Origin: Diphasiastrum complanatum
Taxonomy: Eukaryota; Streptophyta; Lycopodiopsida; Lycopodiales; Lycopodiaceae
DNA length: 64,000 nt
Reading direction: 5' to 3'
Assembly: GCA_029204225.1 (NCBI GenBank)
Contig: CM055095.1
Span: 76,185,431 to 76,249,430, forward strand
Of this stretch, positions 21,258-32,617 are shown piece after piece. Each line of letters begins with the position of its first letter. Positions within the stretch are counted from its first letter, which is position 1. The translations under genes and the position numbers were made by a program. The notes beneath the pieces are model-generated. The model had not been told where the DNA came from, searched no databases, and was given only the letters and a program-made list of their open reading frames with translations.

Positions 21258-21952
21258 GTGAAAGAGAAGAGGAGAGAAGAATAGAAGAAATAGAGAGGAG
21301 AAGAGAGAAAGAGAGAGATAGAGTGGAGAGGGAGGTTAGCTCAAAACCTCAAGATGCATGCTAATGGAGAAACCATAACTATTAAAACAAAAACATAGAA
21401 ATGGAAACAATTAGAAACACACAACAAAAGAATTAGCATGAGTGCTTAGCAAATGAGGATGCTTGGCTCTCCAATTTGGTAGAGTTTCCTCCTTCTCATT
21501 AAGCATGAAAAATAGAGTAAATGAGGTGCATTTTTATAAATGGGGAAGGCCCTTGACCCAAAATACTATTGGATAATATGTAAACTAATCCTATCCATTC
21601 ATCTTGGACCCAACTTGATCCAAAGGTCTTAAAAAAATACATTGGATTTCACATGATTCCTCTACTCTCCCAAATCCCATCTTTAATTTTCCTCCATTCA
21701 TGCTGCATATTTACTCGCATTGTCCATGTGAGTCTCCATTTGGACACAACTCTAAAATAATAGACTTCTAAGTTTAAAATGACTTTGGGTCTCAAGTTTT
21801 ATTCTAATTACAAAGGGGCGCGGGCTTTTGATTACAACTTAACTTGCGTGCTCATTGGGTCATGGGCTTATATGCACATAATGCCATGCCCTCGCTACAT
21901 ATTTTATTAGCTGGTATTATTTATTTACAATATGTCAAGAATACCCCCAACA
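21258..21952 (-). repeat. LTR of gypsy G2 (3'-truncated)
   Basis: The LTR begins TGTTGGGGGTATTC at 21952 and matches the LTR at 1354-2158, but stops at TGTGAAAGAGAAGAG (21258) and is joined directly to gag. The LTR end, primer site, leader and gag N-terminus are therefore deleted. It carries an extra block of about 70 bp at 21658-21726 that is absent from the other LTRs and recurs at 54273-54346. Confidence 0.75.
21658..21726 (+). repeat. Short dispersed repeat, copy 1
   Basis: About 70 bp starting CCTCTACTCTCCCAAATCCC, inserted within the LTR of gypsy G2 where the other LTRs read CATGATTCATGTGAG. It resembles 54273-54346 in the same orientation. No terminal repeats or duplication are obvious. 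Confidence 0.5.
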
Positions 21953-22053
21953 CCATTCAAAGAAGAACTTGTCCTCCTGTTACAAAGATAGTTAGCACAT
22001 GTTAAAGCTTCCCCCCAATAGGACTTAGCAAGATTAGAATGTAGTCTCATTGC
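21953..22053 (-). pseudogene. Duplicate of the Copia-A integrase flank
   Basis: About 101 bp, starting with CCATT directly at the LTR end, are nearly identical to 5408-5508. Both encode the integrase segment CANYLCN before LNG. Because the junction with the gypsy LTR sits at the same base, this is a copy of the same insertion site and not a second independent insertion. It ends at CTCATTGCC, where Copia-E starts. Confidence 0.8.
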
Positions 22054-25000
22054 CGGAGGAGGAGGAGGGTGAAGAATCATCCTTGATGGTTTCCAACAAA
22101 CCACCATCATCCAAGAGCAACACCAATGATTCTTGGTGGACTGATAGTGGGGCTAGTTCCCACATGACATATCAAAAAGACATTTTCTCCACTTTATTTT
22201 CTTACAATGATTTACATAGATCAATCTATACTACAAGTAGTCAAGAATGTAAGATAAGTGGAATAGGAACCATTCCATTGTATGTTGGATCATCCAAAAG
22301 GATGAATCTAGAGAATGTTCTTTATATTCCTAAGTTAACCAAGAATTTGCTTAGTGTTGGCCAATTAATGGATAATGGCCTTGATGTATAGTTTAAGCAT
22401 GGAGTTTGTTCCATCCTTAGAAATGATGAATGTATAGCCAAAGGCTTTAAGCAAGGTAGATTGTTTAAGCTTGATGCTAATGTTGCAGTGGAGAGTGTTA
22501 ACTTGGCAAAGGTGGAGTTATCAAATGTGGAACTATGGCACAAAAGGTTGGGCCACCCCAATTTTAAAGCCATGGAATCTATGGTTGCAAAGGAGCTTGC
22601 AATTGGACTCCCCAAGCATTTGTCAAAGTGTGGGAAGAGATGTGAAGCATGCAGCCTCTCAAAGGCTCACAACTACCCTTCTCAACATCTACATCAAGAT
22701 CAAGCTCTCCTCTTGAACTCATCCATTTGGATGTTCATTTGTAGAGTTCAAGACTTTGGTAGAAAATCAACTTAGTACCAAGATTAAAGTATTAAGGAGT
22801 GATAATGGAGGTGAATATATCTCCAATAAGTTGATTGACTTTTGTAGTTTTAATGGCATAAAGAGGGAGTTGTCATGTCTATGCACCCCTCAACAAAATG
22901 GAGTGAGTGAGAGAAGAAATAGATCTCTTTGTGAGTGTGCTAAGGCCTTAAGGCTAGATGCTTTTCTATCCAAACCATTTTGGGGTGAAGCAATTACTTG
23001 TGCTAATTATTTGTGCAATAGATTGCCAAACCAAGACATTGGAGGAATCACACCATTTGAAGCTCTATTTGGAGAGAATCCCAATCTCAAGAATCTCAAA
23101 GTTTTTGAATCCACTTGCTATGTACACCACTTGAATAAGAGAGGAAGTATGATGCAACATCCATCAAAGGTATCTTTGTGGGATATGGTGAGAAAAGCAA
23201 AAGATATAGAGTCTTCAATCCCATCACTAGCAAGGTGATAGTGAGTAGGGATGTTATTTTTTATGAAGGACATGCTTGTGATTTGGATGATAATGCTACT
23301 AATCATCTTGATGCCAAAGATCATGCTAGGATGGAGGAGGAGCTTCCAAGTGAAGAAGAACTTGAGGATCCACCTCAAGATGCAAGAACTCCAAGAACTC
23401 CAAGAAGATCTACAAGGGCAAGTTCCGAGCCATTGAGGCTCACCTATGATGGTCAAGGTGATCAAAGGGAAGGCTTATCATCTTTCACATCTTACACTTG
23501 TCTTAATTCAATGTTAGATGAGCCAACATGCTATGAAGATGCTTGTAAATCTAAAAGTTGGATGGATGCTATGCAAGTAGAATATGATGCTCTCATTGAG
23601 AATCATACTTGGGATCTTGGGGATCTTCCTCAAGGGAAGAAACCTCTTGATTGCAAGTGGGTATTTAGATTGAAGCATAATCAAGATGGATCAATAAGCA
23701 AGCATAAAGCTAGGCTTGTAGCCAAAGGTTTTTTACAAACCAAAGGCATTGATTATGATGAGACTTTTGCTCCTGTGGCTAAGCTTGTTACTATCAGGTT
23801 GATCATTAGTCTTGCTACAACCTTCAATTGGGAGCTATTCCAACTTCATTTCACAAATCATTCCTTTATGGTTATTTGGAGGAAGAGATCTACATGAGGC
23901 AACCCGAGGGCTTCATCAAGGTAAAGCATGAAGGAAAGGTGTGTTTTTTTAGAGAAGAGCCTTTATGAGCTCAAGCAAGCACCTAGAGCATGGTACTCTA
24001 GGCTAAACTCTTTTCTCATTTCCATCAATTTTGTAATGAGTGCTTATGATCCATCATTGTACATAAGATTTCATGATGGCATGATCATTATTCTTGTTTT
24101 GTATGTAGATGACATTATCTTGAGTGGTAATGATCTAGATGGAATTAGAGATGTAAAAATTGCTTTAGCAAAAGAGTTTAAGATGGTAGATCTCGGCCTA
24201 TTGAGCTTCATTCTTGGAATAGAGGTTATTAGAGGATGTGATTTTAGCTTCATTTGTCAATCTAAATATGCTACATCCATCATAGATAGATTTGGAATGA
24301 AGAATTGTAAAGGCATTCACACACCAATGGAGTAACATGTAAAAGCATCTATTGGTTGTGATGAAGCATTCTTTGAGGACATCACATTATATAGAAGGCT
24401 TATTGGCTCCTTGATCTATTTAACTATAACTAGACCTGATCTTAGTTATAGTGTTGGAAAGTTAAGCCAATTCATGCAAAGTCCTCTAGTTTCACGTTGG
24501 AAGATGGCCAAAAGAGTTACATTTCATCTACTAAGAATTTTGGCATTTTGTATAGAGGGACTAATCTTGGCTTAAGAGCATATAGTGACTCGGATTTTGC
24601 AGGTGACAAAGTGGATAGAAGATCAACAAGTGTTTTTCCACCTTTCTATGTGATGGAGTAGTATTATGGCTTTCCAAAAAGCAAGATACCATCTCCTTAT
24701 CTTCCACAGAATCCAAATACAAGGCCTTGACATCAACATGCAAGGAGGTCTTGTGGCTCAAAAGGCTATTGGTGGAGCTTCATGTCATGGAGGAGGAGAT
24801 CCCTATCATCTATTGTGACAACCAATCATCCCAATCACTTGCAACTAATCTTACATTCCATGCAAGGAGCAAACACATCGAGATTGCTCATCATTTCGTG
24901 AGGGAGGAAGTGCAAGCCAAAGAGATTAAGCTCCAACATGTGCCATCATCAAGTTGCTTGGCTGATTTGTTTACTAAATCTTTACCTGATTTGTCAAGCT

Positions 25001-25057
25001 TAGATCTTCAATTGGAGTGAATAATAAAAGCATTGTGGTTTCCAAGCCTAGATTTGA
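22054..25057 (+). pseudogene. Copia-E protease, integrase, reverse transcriptase, RNase H
   Basis: The element starts in the gag tail (EEEEGEESS), then protease WWTDSGASSHMT, a stop near 22390, and the pre-integrase motif LWHKRLGHPNFK with C-x2-C. Integrase lacks its first half: LIHLDVH is joined to the stretch before KTLVENQLSTK, removing the first catalytic Asp. The second Asp (RSDNGGEY) and the Glu (NGVSERRN) remain. Reverse transcriptase follows (CKWVFRLKHNQDGSISKHKA) with motif A changed from Asp to His (LFQLHFTN) and a one-base deletion near 23860. It resumes with SLYELKQAPRAW and an intact LYVDDIIL. RNase H (24335-25018) carries several shifts but keeps YCDNQSSQSLATN and SKHIEIAHHFVREEVQ. 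A polypurine-like GAGGAG lies directly before the LTR at 25058. Confidence 0.9.
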
Positions 25058-26400
25058 GGAGTGTGAAAAATTGCCTACATTGGCAAATCTAGCCATGTAG
25101 AATATTGTACATTTTGTCAAATATTGTTTGTTAGTTACTTGAATGGCCAAAGTGCTTGTTAGCCAATATTTTCGCACGAAAAATCGGGCTCTGTTTAAAG
25201 CAATTTTCACAATTTTGTACAAAAACCGGCATGTAAAACTCGATTATTAATGGTAAAATCGGCAAACAGTTGCCTATAGATAGGGGTCCCAGCCCGCCCA
25301 AAATGTGGCTAGAGCAAATTTTGAGGCCTTAGAAATGGCCCATAGAATAGTTTACAGCCTTAGAATTGGCCCGATTATACTAGCCGGCATGGCCGAGCGA
25401 ATTTTTCAATGTACTTCGTTACTTTTTATTAATACAAAAAATTGCCTACTATGTTTTTCAGGGGACCGGTTGCCTTGAAGAAACCCTAAGAGTGCTCGCC
25501 AGTAACGATACACAGAAAAAACCGGCAAAGAGAAAAATCAACTCGCAACAAATGGTCGAAAATTATGGGACAGGGTCAAGAAAAGTGTGACAAAACTATA
25601 GGCAAGTCCCGCTGCAAGTCAAAGCGGTACACTAACAGACAAACCACCTCAACAACTTAAGCCATGGGCCATGGACACGCAAATGCGAAATGCAAGTGGA
25701 GGCCAAAAGTGCTTACCAAAAATATCCTACCTAAAAGTGTTAGGAATTGACCACAAGTAACAATGAAGACTACCCAATTAAGAAAAGCATCAAGGGAAGT
25801 ACTTACCATTTACACCATCAACAAGTGCAAAAGAAGAAAGTGGCTCACACATGTGGTACCCCTTGTACCCATGACCTCAATCCATCTTTTTCAAAAGGGA
25901 AATGGTACCACTTGTGATCAAATCACAACTAAGAGCCATGTACAAAAAAGGACACTTTTCGTGAAAGGCTTGAAGAATGAAGGTATGGCATTTTGAAGGG
26001 GAAGGTGTGAGAGATCCATGCCTATAAAAGGAGGAGGGGCCTCTTTTTGCATTCTCCTGGAATGATGAGAGGATAGAGCTTTTGCTTTGTAGGATGGGAG
26101 AGAAAAGTGTTTGTATGAGATCATGAGTTGTTTGTTGCTTCTTGTGAGGATTACGTGAGAGAATTCTTGTGGAAGGATGAGGACGGGAGAGAATGCACGT
26201 GGAAGGATGGAGGGAGATAGATGGGAGAGATAATGTTTGTATGTTGAATGAATGGGATGGTTGTGAGGGTGTGAGTTTTTAGTGAAGGATCCACGTGAGA
26301 GTTGGGTCCATTAATCCGCTACTTGTTTCTTGTTGTGAGGATTTACGAACTCAGCTTGTGGAGATGCGAGGATAGCTCTCACCTTGCTTGTTAATAGACA
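25058..26400 (+). repeat. 3' LTR of Copia-E (end uncertain)
   Basis: It starts TGTGAAAAATTGCCTAC after the polypurine tract, sharing its first bases with the LTRs of Copia-C, D, F and G. A TATA-like CCTATAAAAGG lies at 26021. A purine-rich block after it (about 26100-26260) repeats GTGGAAGGATG. I cannot place the 3' end, as no partner LTR or primer site is visible; 26400 is an estimate. Confidence 0.6.
26021..26031 (+). promoter_or_regulatory. TATA-like box in the Copia-E LTR
   Basis: CCTATAAAAGG is the only strong TATA consensus in this LTR, about 960 bp from its start, and would begin the R region. Assigned from sequence only. Confidence 0.45.
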
Positions 26401-29400
26401 TGATGAGACATATATATGAATGATGCATTTTGGGAGGTGAAAGCGGGCTAGTGTGGAGTATGGGAGCCCTAGAAGCCTTCTGGATTTTCCTCTACAGTTA
26501 CTGCTATCAAAGCATGAGCTATGATGAATCTCTGGGTGTGTAGTTCTACATGCAGATCTTGTTTCTGCTGCCTAGTCTTATAGCGATCTGCCACCCAAAA
26601 CATGAGCAACACCTGCGCCACTATCCGCAACAATGTTTGGTAATATTTTCAACAGCTAGGCTCTACAAGTGCGCTTCAACAACAACGTTTCCGACCCTGT
26701 TGTTGTTCCTGTGCGGATTTCAAACATAAGATCAACACCCCTCTTGAGTGTTACGAGGATGACAATATATATGATCTCACTGGACCCAGACATTTATTGC
26801 TCTATCATCCTGATTTCTAACCATTGTTACACAGGGGTGAAGCGCGAAACTGTATAGTAGCTACTAAACCTGCACGTTGGCTACTGAGGACCTGCCAAAT
26901 CGGGTTGCAGACTGGCCACAGTGATCTGAACGCACAAAACCAATCTTATCCCTGACTGCGGCGTATCAGTCTGTGTGTATCCATACCTGGCTGCTGTATG
27001 CACCACCGTGTCCGCAAATTAGCGTGTACTATCCATGCCATCCTTCCAATCCAAGCACGGGAGATGGAAGACTCAGTTTGATGGATAGAAACCGCAAGAT
27101 CGGCTCAGATGGCAAAGTGGCGAATGCACTCATGACTCGACGGTTCGGCTAGGCAACCGGTTCTCCTCTTCACATAAGGTACACCTCTTGGTTCCTTTCC
27201 AAAGCTCTACTTTTTGATCACTGTTAAGGCCTTGTGTGTGCAATATGAAGTGGTTTTGAATATCGTCCGCATGATTAATTTAGCAGCATTTGAAGATTGC
27301 ATCGACTATGGTACGTATTAGCATTGTTAAAAATTTACCTAATGACGACAATGTTTGCTAGCATGCTGATTGTGGCCTCTCATACTATGTTCATAATTAT
27401 TGAAGGCTCATCGATGATTGAAAGCTTTACGTGTATGATGCTTAGTTTACAAAATCCCATCTGACACTGTACTTGGTAGTGAGCCAGTTTTTGCCTACTT
27501 GATTCACTAGTTCAACCTCTTTGAAACACAAGAGCGAGCCGTCACCGTACGTGGTTGAAATACACCACCTCGGTTAGGGGTCAGCATAGTCACCTCCAAC
27601 ATTGGAACTACCTAGCGAAATACCTAGGCTTGAGGCTTGGCAAAATACCACTGCCTATCAAACAAGGCAGTGCGTATAATTGGCACCCTCGCACTGCATG
27701 GAACTAATCATGATATATTATAGCATAATCATTTGATGATTGTCTACTTATTTCACCATGATCGATTGAACATTCTAGTAATGCATTCCAAGTAAATAAC
27801 TAGCCACAGACGATGACTTCATTTCCTTTGACCATCCTCTCTACCCAGTGTAGTCGTAGTGTCATGGATGTCCTTAATTACCCTCACCTAGAGCTAGGAT
27901 ATGGAAAGACAAAATCGATAGGATCAAGAATGCTATTAAACCTCCTTGCAGCCATGCCTCTGCTGCATCGGCTGGGGAGCATGGGGTGGTTGAGACGACC
28001 CTCGGGATTGGAAGCGGTATCCCTCAATCACTCACGTAAGGGCAATGTGGGCCCTTCCCCTGTAGGGCTTCCTGGCGAGGCCAATCCCCTGTCGGAAATT
28101 TTTCCTATTAGTGCCACTTGTAAATTCACACCTAAAGTAGGTTACCACGAGTCAAGAGGAGTGGTTGTGTCCATTACTTTGTAGGATCTAGACCATGATT
28201 TATGATGAGATTTGTACCTACCATGCACCTACCAAGCATGACTCTTGGATCTAGGCTAGGGTTTTCACATTAGGGTTGAGTCCACTTCCTTATTACATGC
28301 TGGATTTTCACCTAACTTTGCAAAGGAAGTGTCTTTTACTATGTATTCTCATTCTCCATAGTGAGGAGATAGAAACTGTTTGGAGCCTCAAGGAGAAACT
28401 CGAGTTTTCTTTAATTGTATGATGATAATGATTGATTCCAATGAAACTCAGCTTTGGCACTCTCTAAACTCTATCTACAGGCCGTACTACAGCCTCATTT
28501 TCACATGTGTGAAGTCGGATTATAGTTTTTTTATCAATGCTATGATTGTCTCTACTTGTTTTCTATCAAGCTGCTAAACTAGATCTTGTTTTCTGATGAC
28601 TAGTATCTGATAGATTGTTTAACAAGCACACAATCAACCTTGTGGATCATTCAAAGATCCATTTATGGTCCTTAGTACTGTACTTTTAACAACTCATTTG
28701 TGAAACTTGGAGCTAGAAAGAGTCAAGTGGAAAAAGGTGAGATTGCAAACAGATTGAGGTTCTTTCCAAAGCCACATTTAGTAGTATTATCTTGCTCTGA
28801 ATCTAAAGATTATCCAACATGTCAAGGGTGGAGGATTTATTTTTGAAAGGACAAAATGTTAAGTTTACAGAAAAATTTCAAGGTAATTTTTTTTTTTTTC
28901 ACTACCATAAGCTAATTTTTGGCCCTGTCTTACAGGCAGGGGCACATAGTAAACACAATACAAAATTGACGTTATTGTGTTCTAATTAATTTCTGGAATT
29001 TGTATTGAATTTCATTTCTTTATAATTAAGTTAAATTCTGAACCTGCCACGTATTTAAAACATATTTAACTAAAGGATGAACCTCGTTTAGGGAGAATAT
29101 GTTAAATATCTAGTTTCGTAAATCTGCGCTGGCTTCTTGTCCGCGTGGGTTTCTGCATGTCTCATGTCTCTTGTCCGCGTGGCTTCTTGCACGGATGGCT
29201 GGGTTCCTGTTCACATGCACGCAGAGCAGCTGCAAGGGGATCGTACAAGATCTTCTGGAACGCTTTTAGCCAGGATAGAAGGATAGATTCTATAAGGTGG
29301 TTTTCATTTTTGAAGTTATAATACCATCCGCGTTCACCGCTTTGATACATGCTTGTGTTTTCAAAGTGTGGTTTGCACATCCTTTTCTTTTTTTTGTAAG

Positions 29401-29520
29401 TCATCACTGCTTCCTAGAGCTTATGCAATTTTCCAATTTTTGCATAATCTGTTCTGGCCCAGTTTTGAGGCTACTGCTGTTTTACATCTTCACACACGAT
29501 CTGCAACTCGGATAAGTGGG
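26401..29520. other. Gene-poor stretch with one unidentified ORF
   Basis: No transposon or host gene is recognised. A 123-codon plus-strand frame at 27813-28184 (containing SLNHSRKGNVGPSPVGLPGE) is open but matches nothing I know and is more GC-rich than its surroundings. A T tract lies near 28890. CTTGTCCGCGTGG occurs twice near 29135-29180. Confidence 0.3.
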
Positions 29521-29527
29521 ACATATA

Positions 29528-29631
29528 TTGTTATCCTAAGGACAAGAGCCCTTCTTCCTGGTGATGTGCGTTGGCGATAGTGTTATCTTGAGGACAAGAG
29601 CCCTTCTTCCTAGTGATGTGCGTTTGGTTAC
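29528..29631 (+). repeat. Tandem duplication of a 52-bp unit
   Basis: Two adjacent copies (29528-29579 and 29580-29631) share GGACAAGAGCCCTTCTTCCT and GTGATGTGCGTT with a few substitutions. It lies about 160 bp beyond the stop codon of the BAG relic on that gene's downstream side. Confidence 0.8.
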
Positions 29632-29794
29632 ATCAAATAATCTACTTGTAAGGTAACACAAATGTAGTATACTGGAAATGGCTGTAGTTGTAGTAAAAGT
29701 AGAAAAAAACCAGGACTTTGTGAGTTTTGTTAATTGCGTCTCCTCATATTCTATTCTCAGAATTTCGTAATCTAAATGACTTGGTTTTCGTTTT

Positions 29795-31124
29795 TCAATC
29801 AAGAATTTCCCAATCTGTTTTCAATCTAGAGAAATTTGGAGGAGGAGCAGTCAGGCTGCCTACACCTGTTTCAAACGTTTCCCATTTGGTGGTAACTCCA
29901 CTGTTTGGACTGGCAAATGCTTGAAGCCTAAAATTTCTAGCTTTCAAACCATCAACAACCTCAACAAAGTTTCTGCACTCTCCTTATCTGCGAAATAGAA
30001 AAGCATCAGACTAAAGCAATAACTCTTTTTGTGAGAATCAGAAGCTGGGTCACTGGGCTGCTAAAATTTTTCATATTTTGTGCAGTTTGTGAAAGAAGAA
30101 ATGCAATCGACACTTGCCCAAATACAATTAGATCAGCATATACCTGTGACCTACTTTGCACTTTCGCCTCCCCTTCGGCTTCAATGCTATCCAACTCCAG
30201 CAATTGTCTCATGAACATTTTAGAAAGTACATTGAAGTCACTTTCTGGAACCTTGTTTCCGATTTGCACAGCTCCTTCATGATAGAAAGCTGCAAAATGC
30301 AGGTAGCTGATAAGTACTAGAAGATTTCAAATTTTGCGCCGTCTCCTGACGGCAAGTACATCTGCATCTCTTTAAAATCTAATTTGGCACAAAGACACTT
30401 ACTACATGAACTTATTCGAATAAAGCTAGAAACTAATCATATCAATGAGAACACATAAAACCCAAAAAGGGCAGAATCTATTCATTCCTCTACCTTGTAG
30501 GCACATTAGACTTAGAGGTATTGACCTTTACAATTACTCTGATGCAATACCTAGGAACCTATGAAGAAAACCTTTTCCCAAATATATTGATAGGAGCATT
30601 CATTAAGGATAATAAAACTGAGATTCAATTCTCATACCCTTCCTCCAAGTTTGTCCACCTCCGAGCTGACTGCAACCACTGCTTTACAGGCCCTGAAGGT
30701 CATTTCACTCTTTTTCAGCTTCTCTAGTTTGCTCTCTCGGCTCACATGGTCTTCAACAAGAATGACTTTTGATTTGTCCTTGATGGCTGCTATGTGCAAA
30801 AGATCACTGTCTTTCTTTTCCTTCCCTCTGAATAGAAGTTTTTGCTCGGGCGGTCGCAAGCTTGTCTCGTGGACAAGAAGCCATTTCACCTCTCTAGCAT
30901 AGAAAAGGCTCAGTGTTGTTATACAAGTAGCTACAAACTTTATGTTCTATATCAATATGAGCACTGCTAGGTAGTGAAAATATGTCGCAGATAAAGGATG
31001 AAGGCAGAGGCTGCAAGGAGAGGTATTGTATACCAAATGAGGCTTGTGAAGGAATCATTCTCTCATGAGAGAAAGACCATATGTGACTTTCAGATTGATC
31101 AATGGCCCAGATTGCCTTACTCAT
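29795..31124 (-). pseudogene. BAG-family co-chaperone pseudogene (plant BAG1-4 type)
   Basis: Four exon-like blocks on the minus strand. Block 1 (about 31124-31034) ends SHERMIPSQASFG at a GTATAC donor, resembling the start of the ubiquitin-like domain. Block 2 (30893-30638) gives LRPPEQKLLFRGKEKKDSD, then KDKSKVILVEDHVSRESKLE and SEVDKLGGR, the ubiquitin-like domain and start of the BAG domain. Block 3 (30289-30144) gives NKVPESDFNVLSKMFMRQLL and ELDSIEAEGEAKVQ, the BAG core that binds Hsp70. Block 4 (29987-29795) gives the C-terminus with FVEVVDGLKARN and TKWETFETG, ending WEILD. Splice signals are visible (TATGCTAG, TTTTGCAG and CGCAG acceptors; GTATGAG and GTATATGC donors). Blocks 2 and 3 do not join in frame, and block 4 has one extra base near 29970-29972. 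The retained introns argue against a processed copy. Confidence 0.8.
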
Positions 31125-31129
31125 CTGTA

Positions 31130-32020
31130 ATGCGCTAGTATATATGTCTTGGTAATGATAATCGCTAATCAGCTATATCTTTTGTTGTGATCACTACTCC
31201 CATAAACTATTGCGAACAACAAATTGCTAATAAAGGCACACAGAAAGCAAAGAAGAAGAGATGTTCAATAGAAGAACAAATAGAAATAGGAATCCTCAGA
31301 AAAAGCAATTGTCCACCATATTTTAGTGAGGATACAGAGTGGGTCAATGGCAGAAAGCTCTTGTGAGCTTCACTCCTTCACTGAGCCACAATGCATTTGC
31401 TTATCAACCATTTCTCAAGCAAAAAACATAGCGATCGCTTATCAAAGCATAGCCAAAACTACAAACAGCAGTAGAATAACATCCGAGCAAAACAGCAAAA
31501 GCCCACAAAAACACTGAATCATTTGCTTCAATCCACCTCCAGCGATCATTAGCGCCCCATGCTTACCCAGCCCACAACCAACCCATCAATGCACACAATA
31601 CCTTCCTTTCATTTTCCATTCCCTCTCTCACTCTCTCTGTCCTCTCTCTCTCCCTCTCTTTCTCCCTCTATTTCCAACAAAGGAGGAAAACAGAAGAGAT
31701 TAGCCTAATCCACCATTACACTAATTGAGTAGATTAATTAGTCCCTTAATCACACTTAACTACCCTGCAGTCTGAAGAATTGGTTGTTGACGGGATGACC
31801 AATTAAATAGGCTCAACAATATTGTCGGGCTATAAATTTCGAATTTCTCATAAATACCAAAAATACAATAAAATCCGTTTCTTTTTATTTTCGCATTTAT
31901 TTTCCAGACGAAAAATAGAATTAATTTATTATTTTAAGCATTTCTTTTATCCTCCAAGTACATGAAACAACGCACCTTTAACATTCTTTTAAACCTTAAA
32001 AAAATAAGCGAAATTCATAA
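31130..32020. other. Intergenic, pyrimidine-rich tract
   Basis: This is the upstream side of the BAG relic. A CT-rich stretch at about 31613-31672 resembles a plant promoter or 5' leader pyrimidine patch. I see no coding frame beyond a chance 63-codon ORF. Confidence 0.3.
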
Positions 32021-32021
32021 G

Positions 32022-32049
32022 GCTCGTCAACTGACGGATGTTGACGAGC
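32022..32049. repeat. Perfect 10-bp hairpin
   Basis: GCTCGTCAAC (32022-32031) and GTTGACGAGC (32040-32049) are exact inverted repeats separated by the 8-base loop TGACGGAT. No U tract follows, and the context is intergenic. Confidence 0.8.
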
Positions 32050-32238
32050 TGTCATTCAACAAGGACCCTTCGTCGGTAAAGGGCCCCTCCCCCCTGCACC
32101 CCCTCCATGTGGCATTTCCTTACAAGGTGGGTGTCTTTGCTTGCAGCTTTCTCAGTCTCAGGAATAGGCCCATCAGGTACCTATTAGAACTAGAGAAGCA
32201 GGCCCTTTTTTTTTTTTTTCCCTTCTTTGCCGCCATTA

Positions 32239-32580
32239 GGGCCCTTTTGGAGCTCAAAAAGGGCCTCTTCCTTGCCTAAACATGTTTGCTAATTAGGATT
32301 AATTAACTCATTAATCATCCTATGTGGCAGTTCACCCTGAGTTTATCATGGGTTAACTTCTATTTTAGTAGGTTTCACTTAGGCCTAACATAATATAGCA
32401 AGGACACCTAATTTTTAATGTAGCCAAAAAATTAAATCCAATATAACATCTATTTTTTCAAGCCCTTCAAAATTCATTTTTTTAAGCTTAAAATGAGTGA
32501 AAAGGGGGCCAGATATTTCCTTGGGCCCCCATTTTGAAAAAAAAAATTGAAAAAAAAGGGGGGAGGGGGATGGGAGTACA

Positions 32581-32617
<37 letters not shown>

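Noticed and set aside
27110-27152. tRNA or tRNA-derived SINE: TGGCAAAGTGG resembles box A and GGTTCGGCTAG resembles box B.
   Set aside because: The two boxes are too close for a tRNA, box B matches only 7 of 11 bases, and no acceptor stem or SINE tail is visible.
31613-31672. Promoter pyrimidine patch for a gene on the plus strand.
   Set aside because: No coding region starts nearby on the plus strand, and CT-rich tracts are common microsatellite-like sequence in this window.
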